Source of the DNA: Methanolobus halotolerans
GTDB taxonomy: Archaea > Halobacteriota > Methanosarcinia > Methanosarcinales > Methanosarcinaceae
Length of the DNA: 64,000 nt
Direction: 5' to 3'
Assembly: GCF_004745425.1 (NCBI RefSeq)
Contig: NZ_PGGK01000001.1
Span: 124,001 to 188,000, forward strand
Below the pieces are notes generated by a model. The model was not told the DNA's origin and made no database searches. It saw only the letters and a program-made list of their open reading frames with translations. Position 1 is the first letter of the stretch, and each line of letters opens with the position of its first letter. This document shows positions 7,361 to 16,822 of this stretch, piece by piece. The position numbers and the translations under genes are program-made.

Positions 7361-10188
7361 GTTTTGGCAACATCTTTGACTCATTCAATCCCGGGATACA
7401 GGAGGCTTTGAAGAAACAGGGCTTTGAAGCACCTACGGAACCACAGGAAAAAGTTTTCCCTCATATCCTTAAAGGTGAGCATACTTTCCTGGTAGCCCCT
7501 ACTGGCTCCGGAAAGACAGAATCTGCTGTCCTTCCGATATTTAATGCCATACTTTCAAAGAATACGGAACAGAGGACTGGTATCTCCGCACTTTATATAA
7601 CACCCCTTCGTGCGCTCAACCGTGATATGCTTTCACGTATTCGGTGGTGGGGACTTGAGCTTGACATTGATGTCCAGGTACGTCATGGTGATACTTCTCA
7701 GTATGAGAGGCAGAAACAATCACGTAAGCCCCCTGATTTGCTTATAACAACTCCCGAGACCCTCCAGGCAATGTTCACTGGCTCACGCTTGCGGAAAAAT
7801 CTGGAATGCGTGACACATGTAGTAGTGGATGAGATACATGAGATGGCATCTTCAAAAAGGGGTACGCAGCTTGCAGTTGGTCTGGAGCGGCTTGTGGAGC
7901 TTGCAGGTGAGTTCCAGAGGATCGGGCTTTCGGCCACAGTAGGCAATCCTGAAGAAATCGCGAAGTTCCTGGCCGGGACAGATAGGGATGTTTCGGTTGT
8001 GGTTGTAACCATGCTTAAACTCCTGGAATTTAATGTACTTACACCTTCGCCTGCCGATGAGGATATTGAGCTTGCCAAAAAGATCGGTTCGGAAGCTGAG
8101 TTTGCAGCTCATCTGAGATACATAAGGACTATTGTTGAAAATAATGTATCTACGCTGATCTTTGTGAATACCAGGCAAAGTGCGGAAGCCCTGGCATCCG
8201 GTTTCAAGATGCTTGAACTGCCTATTGGTGTGCATCACGGATCCCTTTCGGTTGATTCAAGGATAGAGGCAGAGGAATCCTTCAAGAGCGGTGACCTGAG
8301 GGGTCTTATCTGCACTTCTTCCATGGAACTTGGCATCGATATCGGTAATGTTGACCACGTCGTACAGTATGGTTCCCCCAGACAGGTTTCAAGGCTTTTA
8401 CAGCGTGTGGGTCGTGCCGGCCACAGGATACATGAGGTTTCCAGGGGGACCGTACTGGCCATGGGGGTGGATGATGTGGCAGAGAGTATGGCTATCTGCA
8501 AACTTGCACTGGAGGGGAAAGTGGAATCCATTGACCCTCATATGAACTCCCTTGATGTGGTCGCGAACCAGATATCCGGTATGGTCCTCGATTTTGGTGA
8601 GGTGGAGATCGAACGGATATTCACGATTCTCAAGCGTGCTTATCCTTTCAGGGACCTGAGATTTGAGGTATTCAAAAGAGTAGTTGATCAGGTTAACGAT
8701 TACAGGATGGTTTGGAATGAGGAAGGTTCGAACATCCTCTCACGCAGAAGAAAGAGCTGGCAGTATTATTATGATAACCTTTCCATGATACCTGACGAAA
8801 AAAAATATGAGGTATTCGATATAGTTACCGGAAGGACCGTTGGTGTACTTGATGAAGCCTTTGTCATTAACTTTGTAGCACCCGGCGCTGTTTTCATCAC
8901 CAAGGGCGATATGTGGAGAGTACTTGAGATGCACGGCGACCGTGACAGGATAAAAGTAGAGCCTGTAAGTGGAATGGGGGAGATCCCAAGCTGGGTCGGT
9001 GAGGAAATACCTGTACCCTTTGAAGTTGCAGGGGAAGTAGGCTCTATTAGAAGGTCGATTGCAGACAGGATTCTCGACGGCTGGGATGATAACAGGATAG
9101 CAATGCAGCTTACCGTTGATCATCCGGTTGATTTAAACGGGGCTCTGGAGCTTGTAACTCTCATACGGGAGCAGGTCACAGGTAATTTCCCTGTTCCTGA
9201 TTCAACGGTCATCGTTATTGAGAATGATGAAGATGCTGTTCTTATCAATGCGTGCTTTGGTCACAATACCAATGAGACCTTTGCAAAGGTCCTGACATCA
9301 TTGCTTGCTGCGAGATATGGCAGCAGTGTCTCCCAGGAGATCGATCCGTATCGGATAAGATTACAGCTTCCCAGGAGGTTAAAAGCACGGGAAATCGGGC
9401 AGCTGATACGTGATATACAGCCTGAACATATCGAACCTATCATAGAGATGACTCTGAAGAACACTTCTCTTATGAAGTGGAAAATGGTGCATGTTGCCAG
9501 AAAGTTCGGTGCTCTGAGCAAGGATATCGATTATGACCGGATAAGCATGAAGAAACTGCTTGATATATACCGTGGGACTGCTATGTATGACGAGGTTATC
9601 AGGGAGATTTTCCATACAATGCTTGATGTTGGAAAAGCATCAGAACTCTTCATGCAGATATATTCCGAAGAAATATCTATTGTTACCAGTCCCTCGACTC
9701 CGATAGGGAGGGCTGGTTTTTCCATGAAAAGGGACCTGGTAGCACCTGAAAAGGCTGACAGGTCCATAGTGATGGCTCTTAAAGATCGTATTATGAATGA
9801 CAGAGTAATACTCTTCTGTGTACACTGCAAAAAATGGATATCAAGAAGGCAGGTAAAGAATGTTCCCGATGAGATCATATGTCCGGTCTGTGATTCTAAA
9901 ATGATAGCTTCTCTTAAACCCTGGGAGGAAGACGAAGTAAAACTTGTGCAGAAACAGGGGAAAATAAGTTCTGAGGACGATCTCAAACGTGTCAGAAGAG
10001 TCTACAGGAATGCCAATATCGTAATGACACATGGGAAACAGGCTGTGGTGACGCTTGCCAGCAGGGGTGTGGGTCCGGAGATGGCAACTCGTGTGATACA
10101 GAAGATGAGGCATGATGAAGAAACATTTTACAGGGACATACTGGTGGCTGAAAGGAACTATGCAAAAAATAAGAGATTTTGGGGTTAG
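7357..10188 (+). CDS. lhr: Lhr-type DEAD/H-box helicase
   Basis: The 943-residue protein carries helicase motif I PTGSGKTE (about 48-55), motif II DEIHE (about 158), motif III SATVGN, a second RecA domain with [15 protein letters not shown] and motif [11 protein letters not shown] (about 348), then the winged-helix and Lhr-core regions. Near residue 825 a CVHC ... CPVC pair looks like a zinc ribbon, followed by a helix-rich C-terminal end. Lhr proteins are ATP-driven 3' to 5' helicases in DNA repair; this archaeal branch is often encoded with a phosphoesterase, as here. The start overlaps the stop of that gene by four bases. Full length, no disruption. Confidence 0.92.
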   Translation: MSFGNIFDSFNPGIQEALKKQGFEAPTEPQEKVFPHILKGEHTFLVAPTGSGKTESAVLPIFNAILSKNTEQRTGISALYITPLRALNRDMLSRIRWWGLELDIDVQVRHGDTSQYERQKQSRKPPDLLITTPETLQAMFTGSRLRKNLECVTHVVVDEIHEMASSKRGTQLAVGLERLVELAGEFQRIGLSATVGNPEEIAKFLAGTDRDVSVVVVTMLKLLEFNVLTPSPADEDIELAKKIGSEAEFAAHLRYIRTIVENNVSTLIFVNTRQSAEALASGFKMLELPIGVHHGSLSVDSRIEAEESFKSGDLRGLICTSSMELGIDIGNVDHVVQYGSPRQVSRLLQRVGRAGHRIHEVSRGTVLAMGVDDVAESMAICKLALEGKVESIDPHMNSLDVVANQISGMVLDFGEVEIERIFTILKRAYPFRDLRFEVFKRVVDQVNDYRMVWNEEGSNILSRRRKSWQYYYDNLSMIPDEKKYEVFDIVTGRTVGVLDEAFVINFVAPGAVFITKGDMWRVLEMHGDRDRIKVEPVSGMGEIPSWVGEEIPVPFEVAGEVGSIRRSIADRILDGWDDNRIAMQLTVDHPVDLNGALELVTLIREQVTGNFPVPDSTVIVIENDEDAVLINACFGHNTNETFAKVLTSLLAARYGSSVSQEIDPYRIRLQLPRRLKAREIGQLIRDIQPEHIEPIIEMTLKNTSLMKWKMVHVARKFGALSKDIDYDRISMKKLLDIYRGTAMYDEVIREIFHTMLDVGKASELFMQIYSEEISIVTSPSTPIGRAGFSMKRDLVAPEKADRSIVMALKDRIMNDRVILFCVHCKKWISRRQVKNVPDEIICPVCDSKMIASLKPWEEDEVKLVQKQGKISSEDDLKRVRRVYRNANIVMTHGKQAVVTLASRGVGPEMATRVIQKMRHDEETFYRDILVAERNYAKNKRFWG

Positions 10189-10512
10189 TTTACGTTTTTG
10201 GGCTTTATTAATTGGTTTTACTGGGATTTTCTTAGAACTTTTCACTGGAATATTTCTTTTATAAGTTCACTCTGAATTTAGTTTTAAAAATTTTATTTAA
10301 ATTGGATTCGGGTGTTTTTCAAATATTGTGTTTTTCAAATATTAATAGATAAGTAATACATAATCAGTATGATATATGCATTTATAAAAACGTCTACTCT
10401 TACTGAACTTTCCGTCGGGAATTCTTGAAAAGCAGCTTCAATCCAATAGTTTTATATCTGATGCAAGGTAAATCAAGGTGACTAAAGTCTACTCTAAAGA
10501 GAAGGATTCATT
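10189..10512. other. Intergenic region upstream of mtaA
   Basis: An AT-rich gap after the helicase gene. It holds the mtaA promoter near its 3' end (TATA box 10450-10457) and several T-rich runs after the helicase stop that could end its transcript. No hairpin terminator is obvious behind the helicase and no coding region is supported. Confidence 0.55.
10450..10457 (+). promoter_or_regulatory. TATA box of mtaA
   Basis: TTTATATC lies 56-63 bases before the mtaA ATG. With archaeal spacing, transcription would start near 10480 and give a leader of about 30 bases that holds the GAGAAGGA ribosome binding site. This is an inference from sequence position. Confidence 0.5.
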
Positions 10513-11523
10513 ATGAACATGAAAGAAAGGTTTTTAAAAGCATTAAAAGGTGAAGAAGTCGACAAAGTTCCTGTTCTGTCCGTAACACAAACTGCTATTG
10601 TTGAGCTTATGGATAAGACTGGTGCTGCATGGCCTGAAGCACACAGCGATGCACAGAAGATGGCAGACCTTGCACTGGCGTCATATACCGAATGCGGTCT
10701 TGAGGGTGTAAGGGCTCCTTACTGTCTTACAGTGCTTGCAGAAGCCATGGGCTGTGAAGTCAACATGGGTACAAAGAACAGGCAGCCTTCTGTCACAGAC
10801 CACCCATATCCAAAGGGTGTCGATGACCTTAAAATGCCAGAGAACCTCCTCGAACAGGGCAGGATCCCAGCGGTAAGAGAAGCTCTTGGAATTCTGAAGG
10901 AAAAGACAGCAGGCGAAGTTCCTGTGATTGCCGGTATGGAAGGTCCGGTCACACTTGCATCCGATCTTGCAAGCGTTAAGAAGTTCATGAAATGGTCCAT
11001 CAAGAAGCCAGAAGACTTCCAGACCATCCTTGATTTCTCATGCGATGCATGCATTGAATACGCAAATGCTCTTCTCGATGCAGGTGCAGATGTTGTCAGT
11101 GTACCAGATCCGGTAGCTTCCCCAGACCTTATGTCTCCTGATACATTCGACAAGATTCTCAAGCCAGTACTCCAGAAATTTGCAGACGGTGTTAAAGGCC
11201 CAATGATTCTCCACGTTTGTGGTGACGTTTCCCCGATCCTTGAAATGATGGCAGACTGCCATTTCGAATCCATAAGTATCGAAGAGAAGGTCAAAGATCT
11301 CGCAGGTGCAAAGACTAAGGTCGGCGACAAGGTAACCATTTGTGGTAACATTTCAAGCCCATTCACACTTCTTTCAGGTGATGAGGCAAAGGTCAAGGCA
11401 GACTCAAAGAAAGCTCTTGACGATGGTGTTGACGTACTTGCTCCTGGTTGTGGTATCGCACCGGACACCCCGTGCTCGAACCTCAAAGCAATGGTTGCAG
11501 CAAGAGACGAATATTACGCATAA
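10513..11523 (+). CDS. mtaA: Methylcobalamin:coenzyme M methyltransferase, methanol-type
   Basis: The 336-residue protein is a uroporphyrinogen-decarboxylase-fold methyltransferase (MtaA/CmuA family). Zinc ligands are visible as His234 and Cys236 in HVCGDV and Cys313 in APGCGIAP; zinc activates the thiol of coenzyme M. It moves the methyl group from the corrinoid of MtaC to coenzyme M in the cytoplasm, the last step of methanol activation. The start fits a GAGAAGGA site 8 bases upstream. The segments SVTQTAIVELMD and MGTKNRQPSVT closely match my recollection of methanol-specific MtaA rather than methylamine-specific MtbA. It is monocistronic, with a clear terminator behind it. Confidence 0.92.
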   Translation: MNMKERFLKALKGEEVDKVPVLSVTQTAIVELMDKTGAAWPEAHSDAQKMADLALASYTECGLEGVRAPYCLTVLAEAMGCEVNMGTKNRQPSVTDHPYPKGVDDLKMPENLLEQGRIPAVREALGILKEKTAGEVPVIAGMEGPVTLASDLASVKKFMKWSIKKPEDFQTILDFSCDACIEYANALLDAGADVVSVPDPVASPDLMSPDTFDKILKPVLQKFADGVKGPMILHVCGDVSPILEMMADCHFESISIEEKVKDLAGAKTKVGDKVTICGNISSPFTLLSGDEAKVKADSKKALDDGVDVLAPGCGIAPDTPCSNLKAMVAARDEYYA

Positions 11524-11537
11524 ATCCATACTTGCAT

Positions 11538-11576
11538 GGCATAGTTTCGGAACTATGCCTGCATTCATTCTTTTTT
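11538..11576 (+). terminator. Intrinsic terminator of mtaA
   Basis: GGCATAGTT (11538-11546), a TCGG loop and AACTATGCC (11551-11559) form a perfect 9-base stem, followed by a T-rich stretch with six consecutive T at 11571-11576. It starts 14 bases after the mtaA stop codon. Confidence 0.7.
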
Positions 11577-11759
11577 GATGTTCAGGTCTTTGGTTTTATA
11601 ATTTAAGTTGTATTCTAGTATTTGATGCAGTCGATGACCTGAGTTTATTCCATAAATTTTTAATATAACCTAAATCTAGTTGTAAGCATATATTTGTTCG
11701 ATACGCTTTTTTGTCAAGTGAGATTAAGGCGTCAATATTCTTAAAAGGAGTTTTTTATT

Positions 11760-13694
11760 ATGCAATTCAGTCTTGGGATCGATGCTGGTGGTACATATAC
11801 AGATGCTATTCTGGTAAGGGATTCAGATGGTTCTGTCGTAAGTTCCAGTAAAGCGCTAACAACTTATCCGGATCTGATCATTGGTATCAGAAACGCGATT
11901 GATGATCTTGAAGAACAATATCTTCCAAATGTAAGTCTTGTATCTGTTTCTACAACTCTTGCCACAAATACCGTGCTAGAAGGCACCGGTAGTCCCGTTG
12001 CACTAATTCTTGTTGGTGAACATCCTATTAAGGATCAGTTCCCTGCAAAGCATATTATCCTGGTGAACGGTGGGCATAATTTCAACGGAGAAGAAATCCA
12101 GTCTCTTGACATTGAAAAGATTAAATATTTTGCTCAGAAGGTTCAAAATGATGTTGCAGCGTTTGCTGTTTCTTCCTTTTTCAGCATCCGTAATCCTGAA
12201 CACGAACTGGCTATAAGGGATATCGTTCATGGTTTAACAGGAATGCCTGTGGTCTGCGGGCATGAACTTTCCCAGGACCTGGGTGCATATGAGCGGGCTG
12301 TAACCGCATCTCTGAACGCACAGCTATTACCTATATCTGATCATTTCATCAAATCCGTAATAGGGGAGGTTGAAAGAAGGAACATCAATGCGAAACTGCT
12401 GATGTTGAAATGTGACGGTACTGTTGTCGGACTCAGGGATGCTCTTGAAAAACCTGTAGAGACGATCTTTTCAGGCCCGGCTGCAAGTCTGGTAGGTGCA
12501 TCTTACCTTTCGGGTTGCGATACATGTGCAGTCATAGATGTAGGGGGAACAAGTACTGACGTTTCGGCAGTATATGCCGGTGTTCCTGAGTTGACAGATG
12601 AGGGTGCTATTGTGGGTGGATGGAAAACGAGAGTCAGGGCAACAAGGATGGAAACTTCTGCAATGGGTGGTGATAGTCATGTGTGGACACGTTCCAATAA
12701 GATATTCATCGGTCCCAGAAGAGTAATTCCTCTTTGTGTTGCTGCAGCTAGGTATTCCGGCTTTATGGAAAAACTTCAAAAATCTATTATTCCTCCAAGG
12801 CATGTTCTTGACAGGAATATACAGCCCACTAAGTTCTTTATGAGGTCCGGTTATAAGGCATTCGAGATGAATGATTCCGAAACAGCAGTATTTGATGTGA
12901 TCGGGGAAGAACCGATGTCTCTGGATGAAATATCATCACTTTCAAAAAAGTATCCTTCAAGTATTGTTCTTGATTCCCTCATACATAAAAGATTGATTCA
13001 ACCAGTTGGTTTCACGCCCACGGATGCATTGCATGTCCTTGGGGACTATGCTCAGTGGGATGCAGAAGCATCTATGATCGGGGCTGAAAAACTCTCTCGA
13101 ATAAATAAGCTGAATGAGTTTGAGTTCTGTGCCAGGGTAAAGAACATGGTTGCAAAGAACATGGCTTTTGATCTTATGTCATTTCTCCTGAAGGGTGTGG
13201 ACAGGCTCGGTATTGAGAAAATAGTTGATGGTCAGTTCCCGGCAAGATTCAAGACGGACATCCCTGTTGTCCTGCTTGGAGGGCCGGTGAGTGCCCTTGG
13301 CGGAGAACTTGCCAAGGTTATAGATGCCGAGATTATCGTTCCGGATCATGCAGAAGTTGGGAATGCCGCAGGTGCACTTTTTGGTAAGGGGATAAAAAGG
13401 ATCGAGTTTTTTATAAGGCCAATCTCGGTTGCTGATCCGGATGGCGGTTACTTGGTTTTTTCACCAACTGGAAGAGAAGAATTCAGAATGTATAATGAAG
13501 CGCTTACTTTTTCAAAAGAGCTTGGCAAAAGGATGGTTTTGGAATATATGGGTGACTGCGGAGTAAGTAAGGATAACCTAGAAATAAAGGTAAATCTGAA
13601 GACATTTTCTCCAGAAGACTGGAAACACGATCCAGTGGAGACTAAACTGATGGTGGTAGGAGTTGGTTACCCCAAAGATCTTCGAAAGCATTAA
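11760..13694 (+). CDS. Hydantoinase/oxoprolinase-family ASKHA protein
   Basis: The 644-residue protein has the phosphate-binding motifs of the ASKHA fold, GIDAGGTYTDAIL near the N-terminus and DVGGTSTDVSAVY near residue 260, as in hydantoinase A/5-oxoprolinase subunits. These enzymes couple ATP hydrolysis to opening of a cyclic amide. No hydantoinase B partner is next to it, so the usual substrate is doubtful. Its position between mtaA and mtaCB, close to another ASKHA protein (RamA), suggests a role in methanol use or corrinoid handling (inference). An AAAAGGAG site 8 bases before ATG supports the start. The gene is full length. Confidence 0.8.
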   Translation: MQFSLGIDAGGTYTDAILVRDSDGSVVSSSKALTTYPDLIIGIRNAIDDLEEQYLPNVSLVSVSTTLATNTVLEGTGSPVALILVGEHPIKDQFPAKHIILVNGGHNFNGEEIQSLDIEKIKYFAQKVQNDVAAFAVSSFFSIRNPEHELAIRDIVHGLTGMPVVCGHELSQDLGAYERAVTASLNAQLLPISDHFIKSVIGEVERRNINAKLLMLKCDGTVVGLRDALEKPVETIFSGPAASLVGASYLSGCDTCAVIDVGGTSTDVSAVYAGVPELTDEGAIVGGWKTRVRATRMETSAMGGDSHVWTRSNKIFIGPRRVIPLCVAAARYSGFMEKLQKSIIPPRHVLDRNIQPTKFFMRSGYKAFEMNDSETAVFDVIGEEPMSLDEISSLSKKYPSSIVLDSLIHKRLIQPVGFTPTDALHVLGDYAQWDAEASMIGAEKLSRINKLNEFEFCARVKNMVAKNMAFDLMSFLLKGVDRLGIEKIVDGQFPARFKTDIPVVLLGGPVSALGGELAKVIDAEIIVPDHAEVGNAAGALFGKGIKRIEFFIRPISVADPDGGYLVFSPTGREEFRMYNEALTFSKELGKRMVLEYMGDCGVSKDNLEIKVNLKTFSPEDWKHDPVETKLMVVGVGYPKDLRKH

Positions 13695-13814
13695 TAAAAA
13701 AACTTAATGGCTCTTTCTTTTAATTTTTCTATTTGCTTATAGCTTAACTTTTCAAGTAGTTAAGAAAATCAGTTTGAGTAAATAAAGAGTAAGCTACAAA
13801 AAAAGAAAAAAGTA

Positions 13815-13838
13815 ACAAGTTCTAAATTTAGAACTTGT
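13815..13838 (-). terminator. Terminator of mtaCB, overlapping the mtaB stop codon
   Basis: The 24 bases ACAAGTTCTAAATTTAGAACTTGT... centre on AAATTT and form a perfect palindrome; on the minus strand TACTTTTTTCTTTTTTT follows. The stem includes the last codons of mtaB and its TAA stop (13828-13830), so ribosomes finishing mtaB would sit on the terminator stem. Confidence 0.65.
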
Positions 13839-15213
13839 AGTTTGCGTCTGGTCTGAATACTGCAACTTCTGCCTTGTACTTCTCGAGACTGTCGCTCATG
13901 AAGGTGTCGGCTTCGTCAGTCATTGCGTCGAGTGCTGCCTTTGCATCTGCAAGTGCATTCACTTCGAACTTTGACATGCTGAGCTTCTTGGCTTCAGGTG
14001 AGTTCAGAATGTCGACACTGGCAACTGCTGCGTTCTTTGCACGGAGGAATATGTCGTCTCCGTCCTTTACGATTGCCTGTCCTACCTTGTATGCATTGTC
14101 GTATGCAAGGACGAATCCCTGTGGGTCTCTGTATTTGTCAGAGAGTACGAGGATGTCACGAAGCATCTTTGCATTTCCGGTTTCGGTTGCTACGTTGAGC
14201 ATTGCTGCATCGTAGTTAAGGGTCTCTGACCAGCACTGGACAGATGTACCACCGAATTCACCGTGGTATTCTACGGACTCGTTGGACCACAGGTCACAGC
14301 ACTGCATGACAAGGTTACCCATTACATCGGAGTGAGCACATGTTGATGTCTTACCTTCCTGTGCAATTGGACATCCTGTGATGGACTTTACAATTGTGTT
14401 CTCATATCCACAGTCCTTTCCTGGACCCTGGGCACCTGCTTCATAACCTGCGAGTGTCCTTGGTGCGGAAATTGCTCTTGCAATGATTGCAATGGTGTGT
14501 GCAAGATTCTTGTCAAGGAGACCACCTGCAATAAACATTGCAGTGTTTGCCTGTGCACAGTCTGTGTCACCAGCTGCAATTCTTCCCTTCTTGTCTGCGA
14601 TCTTCCTGATGTCTTCCCATATCATGGTCATGTCCATTGAACCGAGACAGCCAATAGCGTAAATAAGACCAGGTATGTCGTTTCTGAGAATTGCGTAGTC
14701 GAGGATTTCCTTACCGCCCATTGTTTCGATGGACAGGAAGTCAGCACCGCCTTCTGCAACAGCTTCGAATGACTCCATGAGTATGTCATACTTCTTGCCG
14801 ATCAGTGCAAGCAGATCACGGTCTTCACGAATGTCACCAGGTGTGTGCCTGAGACCACATTTGATTCCATATTCTTCGTGGTATTCTTCGAGAATAGTCT
14901 TCTGTACGTGAGCGATCTCTCCTCCCCATGTTGGGTTGTTAGTCATCTGCTCTACGTGTTCTGTCTCGAGTGAAACTGCTGGGAAACCGACCTGTACAGC
15001 TCTTGCCATGATGTCGGTTGTAAGTCTGCGGTATTCTGAAACGAGTTTCTCCTTTGAGACTCCGGCTTCAGGTCTTGGTGCATAGTTAACTTCTGCTGTT
15101 ACGTATCCGGCACCTACTTCTAATCCGAGTTCTGCCTTTACAGGGTAAACTGACTTACCGAAGATCATATCGTCAGCAGCTTTGTATGCCATATCTGTGT
15201 ATCTTTTAACCAT
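13828..15213 (-). CDS. mtaB: Methanol:corrinoid methyltransferase
   Basis: The 461-residue product (ATG at 15213, preceded by AGAGGTGA) is MtaB. It breaks the C-O bond of methanol and transfers the methyl group to Co(I) of the MtaC corrinoid. The zinc ligands known from the Methanosarcina barkeri enzyme have counterparts at Glu163 (SIETMGGKE), Cys219 (GDTDCAQAN) and Cys268 (GPGKDCGYEN), one position from their published places. A GTG three codons upstream (15222) is open but overlaps the ribosome binding site, so I rejected it. The gene follows mtaC after 13 bases in one operon. No in-frame TAG is present, as expected: methanol enzymes, unlike methylamine ones, lack pyrrolysine. Confidence 0.95.
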   Translation of the reverse strand: MVKRYTDMAYKAADDMIFGKSVYPVKAELGLEVGAGYVTAEVNYAPRPEAGVSKEKLVSEYRRLTTDIMARAVQVGFPAVSLETEHVEQMTNNPTWGGEIAHVQKTILEEYHEEYGIKCGLRHTPGDIREDRDLLALIGKKYDILMESFEAVAEGGADFLSIETMGGKEILDYAILRNDIPGLIYAIGCLGSMDMTMIWEDIRKIADKKGRIAAGDTDCAQANTAMFIAGGLLDKNLAHTIAIIARAISAPRTLAGYEAGAQGPGKDCGYENTIVKSITGCPIAQEGKTSTCAHSDVMGNLVMQCCDLWSNESVEYHGEFGGTSVQCWSETLNYDAAMLNVATETGNAKMLRDILVLSDKYRDPQGFVLAYDNAYKVGQAIVKDGDDIFLRAKNAAVASVDILNSPEAKKLSMSKFEVNALADAKAALDAMTDEADTFMSDSLEKYKAEVAVFRPDANYKF

Positions 15214-15226
15214 TTCTCTCACCTCT

Positions 15227-15988
15227 TTAGTGTTTGTGGAACTGATCCTTTAACTGTGCAAGGCCTTTGCCTGCCAGTATTGCGTCTGCCATCTTTGGTG
15301 CATCTGCTGCTTCTTCTCCATATACACCGAGTTCATACTGGGTAACGAAGTCCTGGTTAACTGCACCGCCACCACACTGGAATGGTATTTTAATTCCAGA
15401 CTCGAGGAGTCTGTCATTGACTTCCTTGAATGCATACATTGTTGTTGTCATCAGTGCTGTTCCGGTAAGCATCATTGGGCTTTCCTTCTTGACTGCTGCG
15501 ATGACCTCATCGACTGGTACGTCACGGCCAAGGTCGACTACGTCGTATCCGGCTGCTCTGAGTAAAGCTGCTACGATGGTCTTACCGATGTCGTGTACGT
15601 CTCCTTCTGCTACGTGGCATACGATCTTGCCTTTTGGTTTAGGTACTGATCCACTCTGCTCTTTACAGAATTCGATACCTTCGAGCATTGCGTCAGCAGA
15701 CATCATTACATTTGGAAGGAAAATGACACCCTGGTCGTATAAGTCGGTGACGATCTTCATTCCTGGCATAAGGACATCATCGATAAGTGCAATTGGGTCT
15801 GCTCCACCCTCGATTGCCTTCTCGAGACCTTCAATTACGTCATCCTCTTCTCCTTCAAAGATTGCAGCGGAAATTGTTTTTGCTGGTTCTGCTGAAGGAT
15901 ACATTTCAGATGCCATCTGCTCAGGTGTCTGTGCTTTTTCTTTCTGCACATTGTACCTAATTAATATTTTAGTTGGGTCTATATCCAT
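15227..15988 (-). CDS. mtaC: Methanol-specific corrinoid protein
   Basis: The 253-residue product has a helical cap domain (about 30-110) and a Rossmann-like B12 domain with the GDVHDIGK motif, whose His132 is the lower ligand to cobalt, and a downstream CGGGAVNQ segment. It carries the methyl group between MtaB and MtaA. A strong AAGGAGGT site sits 8 bases before the ATG. It is the first gene of mtaCB, behind a long leader with a stem-loop. GC content and codon use look like those of mtaA and mtaB, all with the even, optimised codons of highly expressed genes. Confidence 0.95.
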   Translation of the reverse strand: MDIDPTKILIRYNVQKEKAQTPEQMASEMYPSAEPAKTISAAIFEGEEDDVIEGLEKAIEGGADPIALIDDVLMPGMKIVTDLYDQGVIFLPNVMMSADAMLEGIEFCKEQSGSVPKPKGKIVCHVAEGDVHDIGKTIVAALLRAAGYDVVDLGRDVPVDEVIAAVKKESPMMLTGTALMTTTMYAFKEVNDRLLESGIKIPFQCGGGAVNQDFVTQYELGVYGEEAADAPKMADAILAGKGLAQLKDQFHKH

Positions 15989-16022
15989 CTATTCTACCTC
16001 CTTAGTATCTAGATTGGTTTCT

Positions 16023-16057
16023 GCTACCTGACCATCAAAAATAATGGTGAGGGTAGC
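16023..16057 (-). promoter_or_regulatory. Stem-loop in the mtaCB leader
   Basis: GCTACC (16023-16028) pairs with GGTAGC (16052-16057), and ACCAT (16031-16035) pairs with ATGGT (16044-16048). This makes an 11-pair stem with a small internal loop and an 8-base A-rich loop. It lies 35 bases upstream of the mtaC ATG, just before the ribosome binding site, and could control stability or translation of the message. The role is inferred. Confidence 0.45.
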
Positions 16058-16173
16058 AAATGGATTTCAATCAGCTAACGGTGAAAATGATGCTATGGAA
16101 GATCTCCACAATCTGACAAGCATCCTTAACCTTTAGCCAATTTTATTTTCCACATAAGCACCTATTCTAGGTA

Positions 16174-16184
16174 GCTATATAAAC
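16174..16184 (-). promoter_or_regulatory. Probable TATA box of mtaCB
   Basis: GTTTATATAGC on the minus strand is the best TATA match close to mtaC. A start about 25 bases downstream (near 16148) would give a leader of about 160 bases. Other AT-rich matches nearby (16195-16215) cannot be excluded. Confidence 0.4.
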
Positions 16185-16761
16185 CTAGCGGTTTTGTTAT
16201 TTTATAATATATTTCTGATACATCTCGCTGATATATTTCTCAAAGTATCTACTGCAGTCTATTTTTTATGTGAATCATTGCCTACTGAGCTACTATATTT
16301 CATAAGTTGTGGTCTAACAGTTAGTTTTAAATTGCTTTTACTACAATTATATTCACACAGTTAGGGTGCAAAAGGGTAAATTTTAAATAAGATAGTTTTG
16401 AATTCAAAGTTAATTGATTTAAATCAAGTATTGTTTAGTAAATAATATGTTTTTATACAATAAACTTAAAAGCAAGTCTTAAAAAAACCGAATAGTTGTT
16501 TTCATATCTAGTTAATTATTTTATTAAGTACGTATTTAATTATAACTTATTCTATCTGTCTCAAGTTTATGCTCTTTTGTATACCGTTTGATTTAAGTAA
16601 TGGAATATTTTGATTGACATAGATCAGGATGTTTTATACTGGTTGAATGTCTTCTAAAAAATGACGATTGCGTTATATTTATATATAGTTAGTTCCCAAG
16701 TCAGGAATCGTTTAAGGTATAAAATTTAATTCTTAATACCCAAATCTAAATTTCCTGAAAT

Positions 16762-16794
16762 AAACAAAAAAAGAATCTCCTTTGTAGAAAGGAG
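16762..16794 (-). terminator. Intrinsic terminator behind the CobW-type gene
   Basis: On the minus strand CTCCTTT, a CTAC loop and AAAGGAG form a perfect 7-base stem (16777-16794) followed by ATTCTTTTTTTG. It is placed 28 bases after the TAG stop of the GTPase gene and would insulate that operon from the mtaCB upstream region. Confidence 0.65.
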
Positions 16795-16822
16795 GCAGAT
16801 ATATTGAATTATTGCTTCAGTG

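Larger units (their letters stand above)
15989..16776. other. Long AT-rich upstream region of mtaCB
   Basis: About 790 bases between the terminator of the CobW-type gene and mtaC. The mtaC-proximal 190 bases hold a probable leader with a stem-loop (16023-16057) and a TATA box (16174-16184). The remainder (about 16200-16760) is very AT-rich and has no convincing gene on either strand. Upstream regions of this size are known for mtaCB operons in Methanosarcina, where regulators of the Msr family act. Confidence 0.6.

Noticed and set aside
10719-11486. Long open frame (255 codons) on the strand opposite mtaA
   Set aside because: It is a Ser/Thr-rich shadow produced by the codon bias of mtaA and has no family pattern; the true gene is on the plus strand.
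15267-16031. Open frame of 254 codons opposite mtaC
   Set aside because: It mirrors mtaC codons; mtaC has the GDVHDIGK motif and a strong ribosome binding site.
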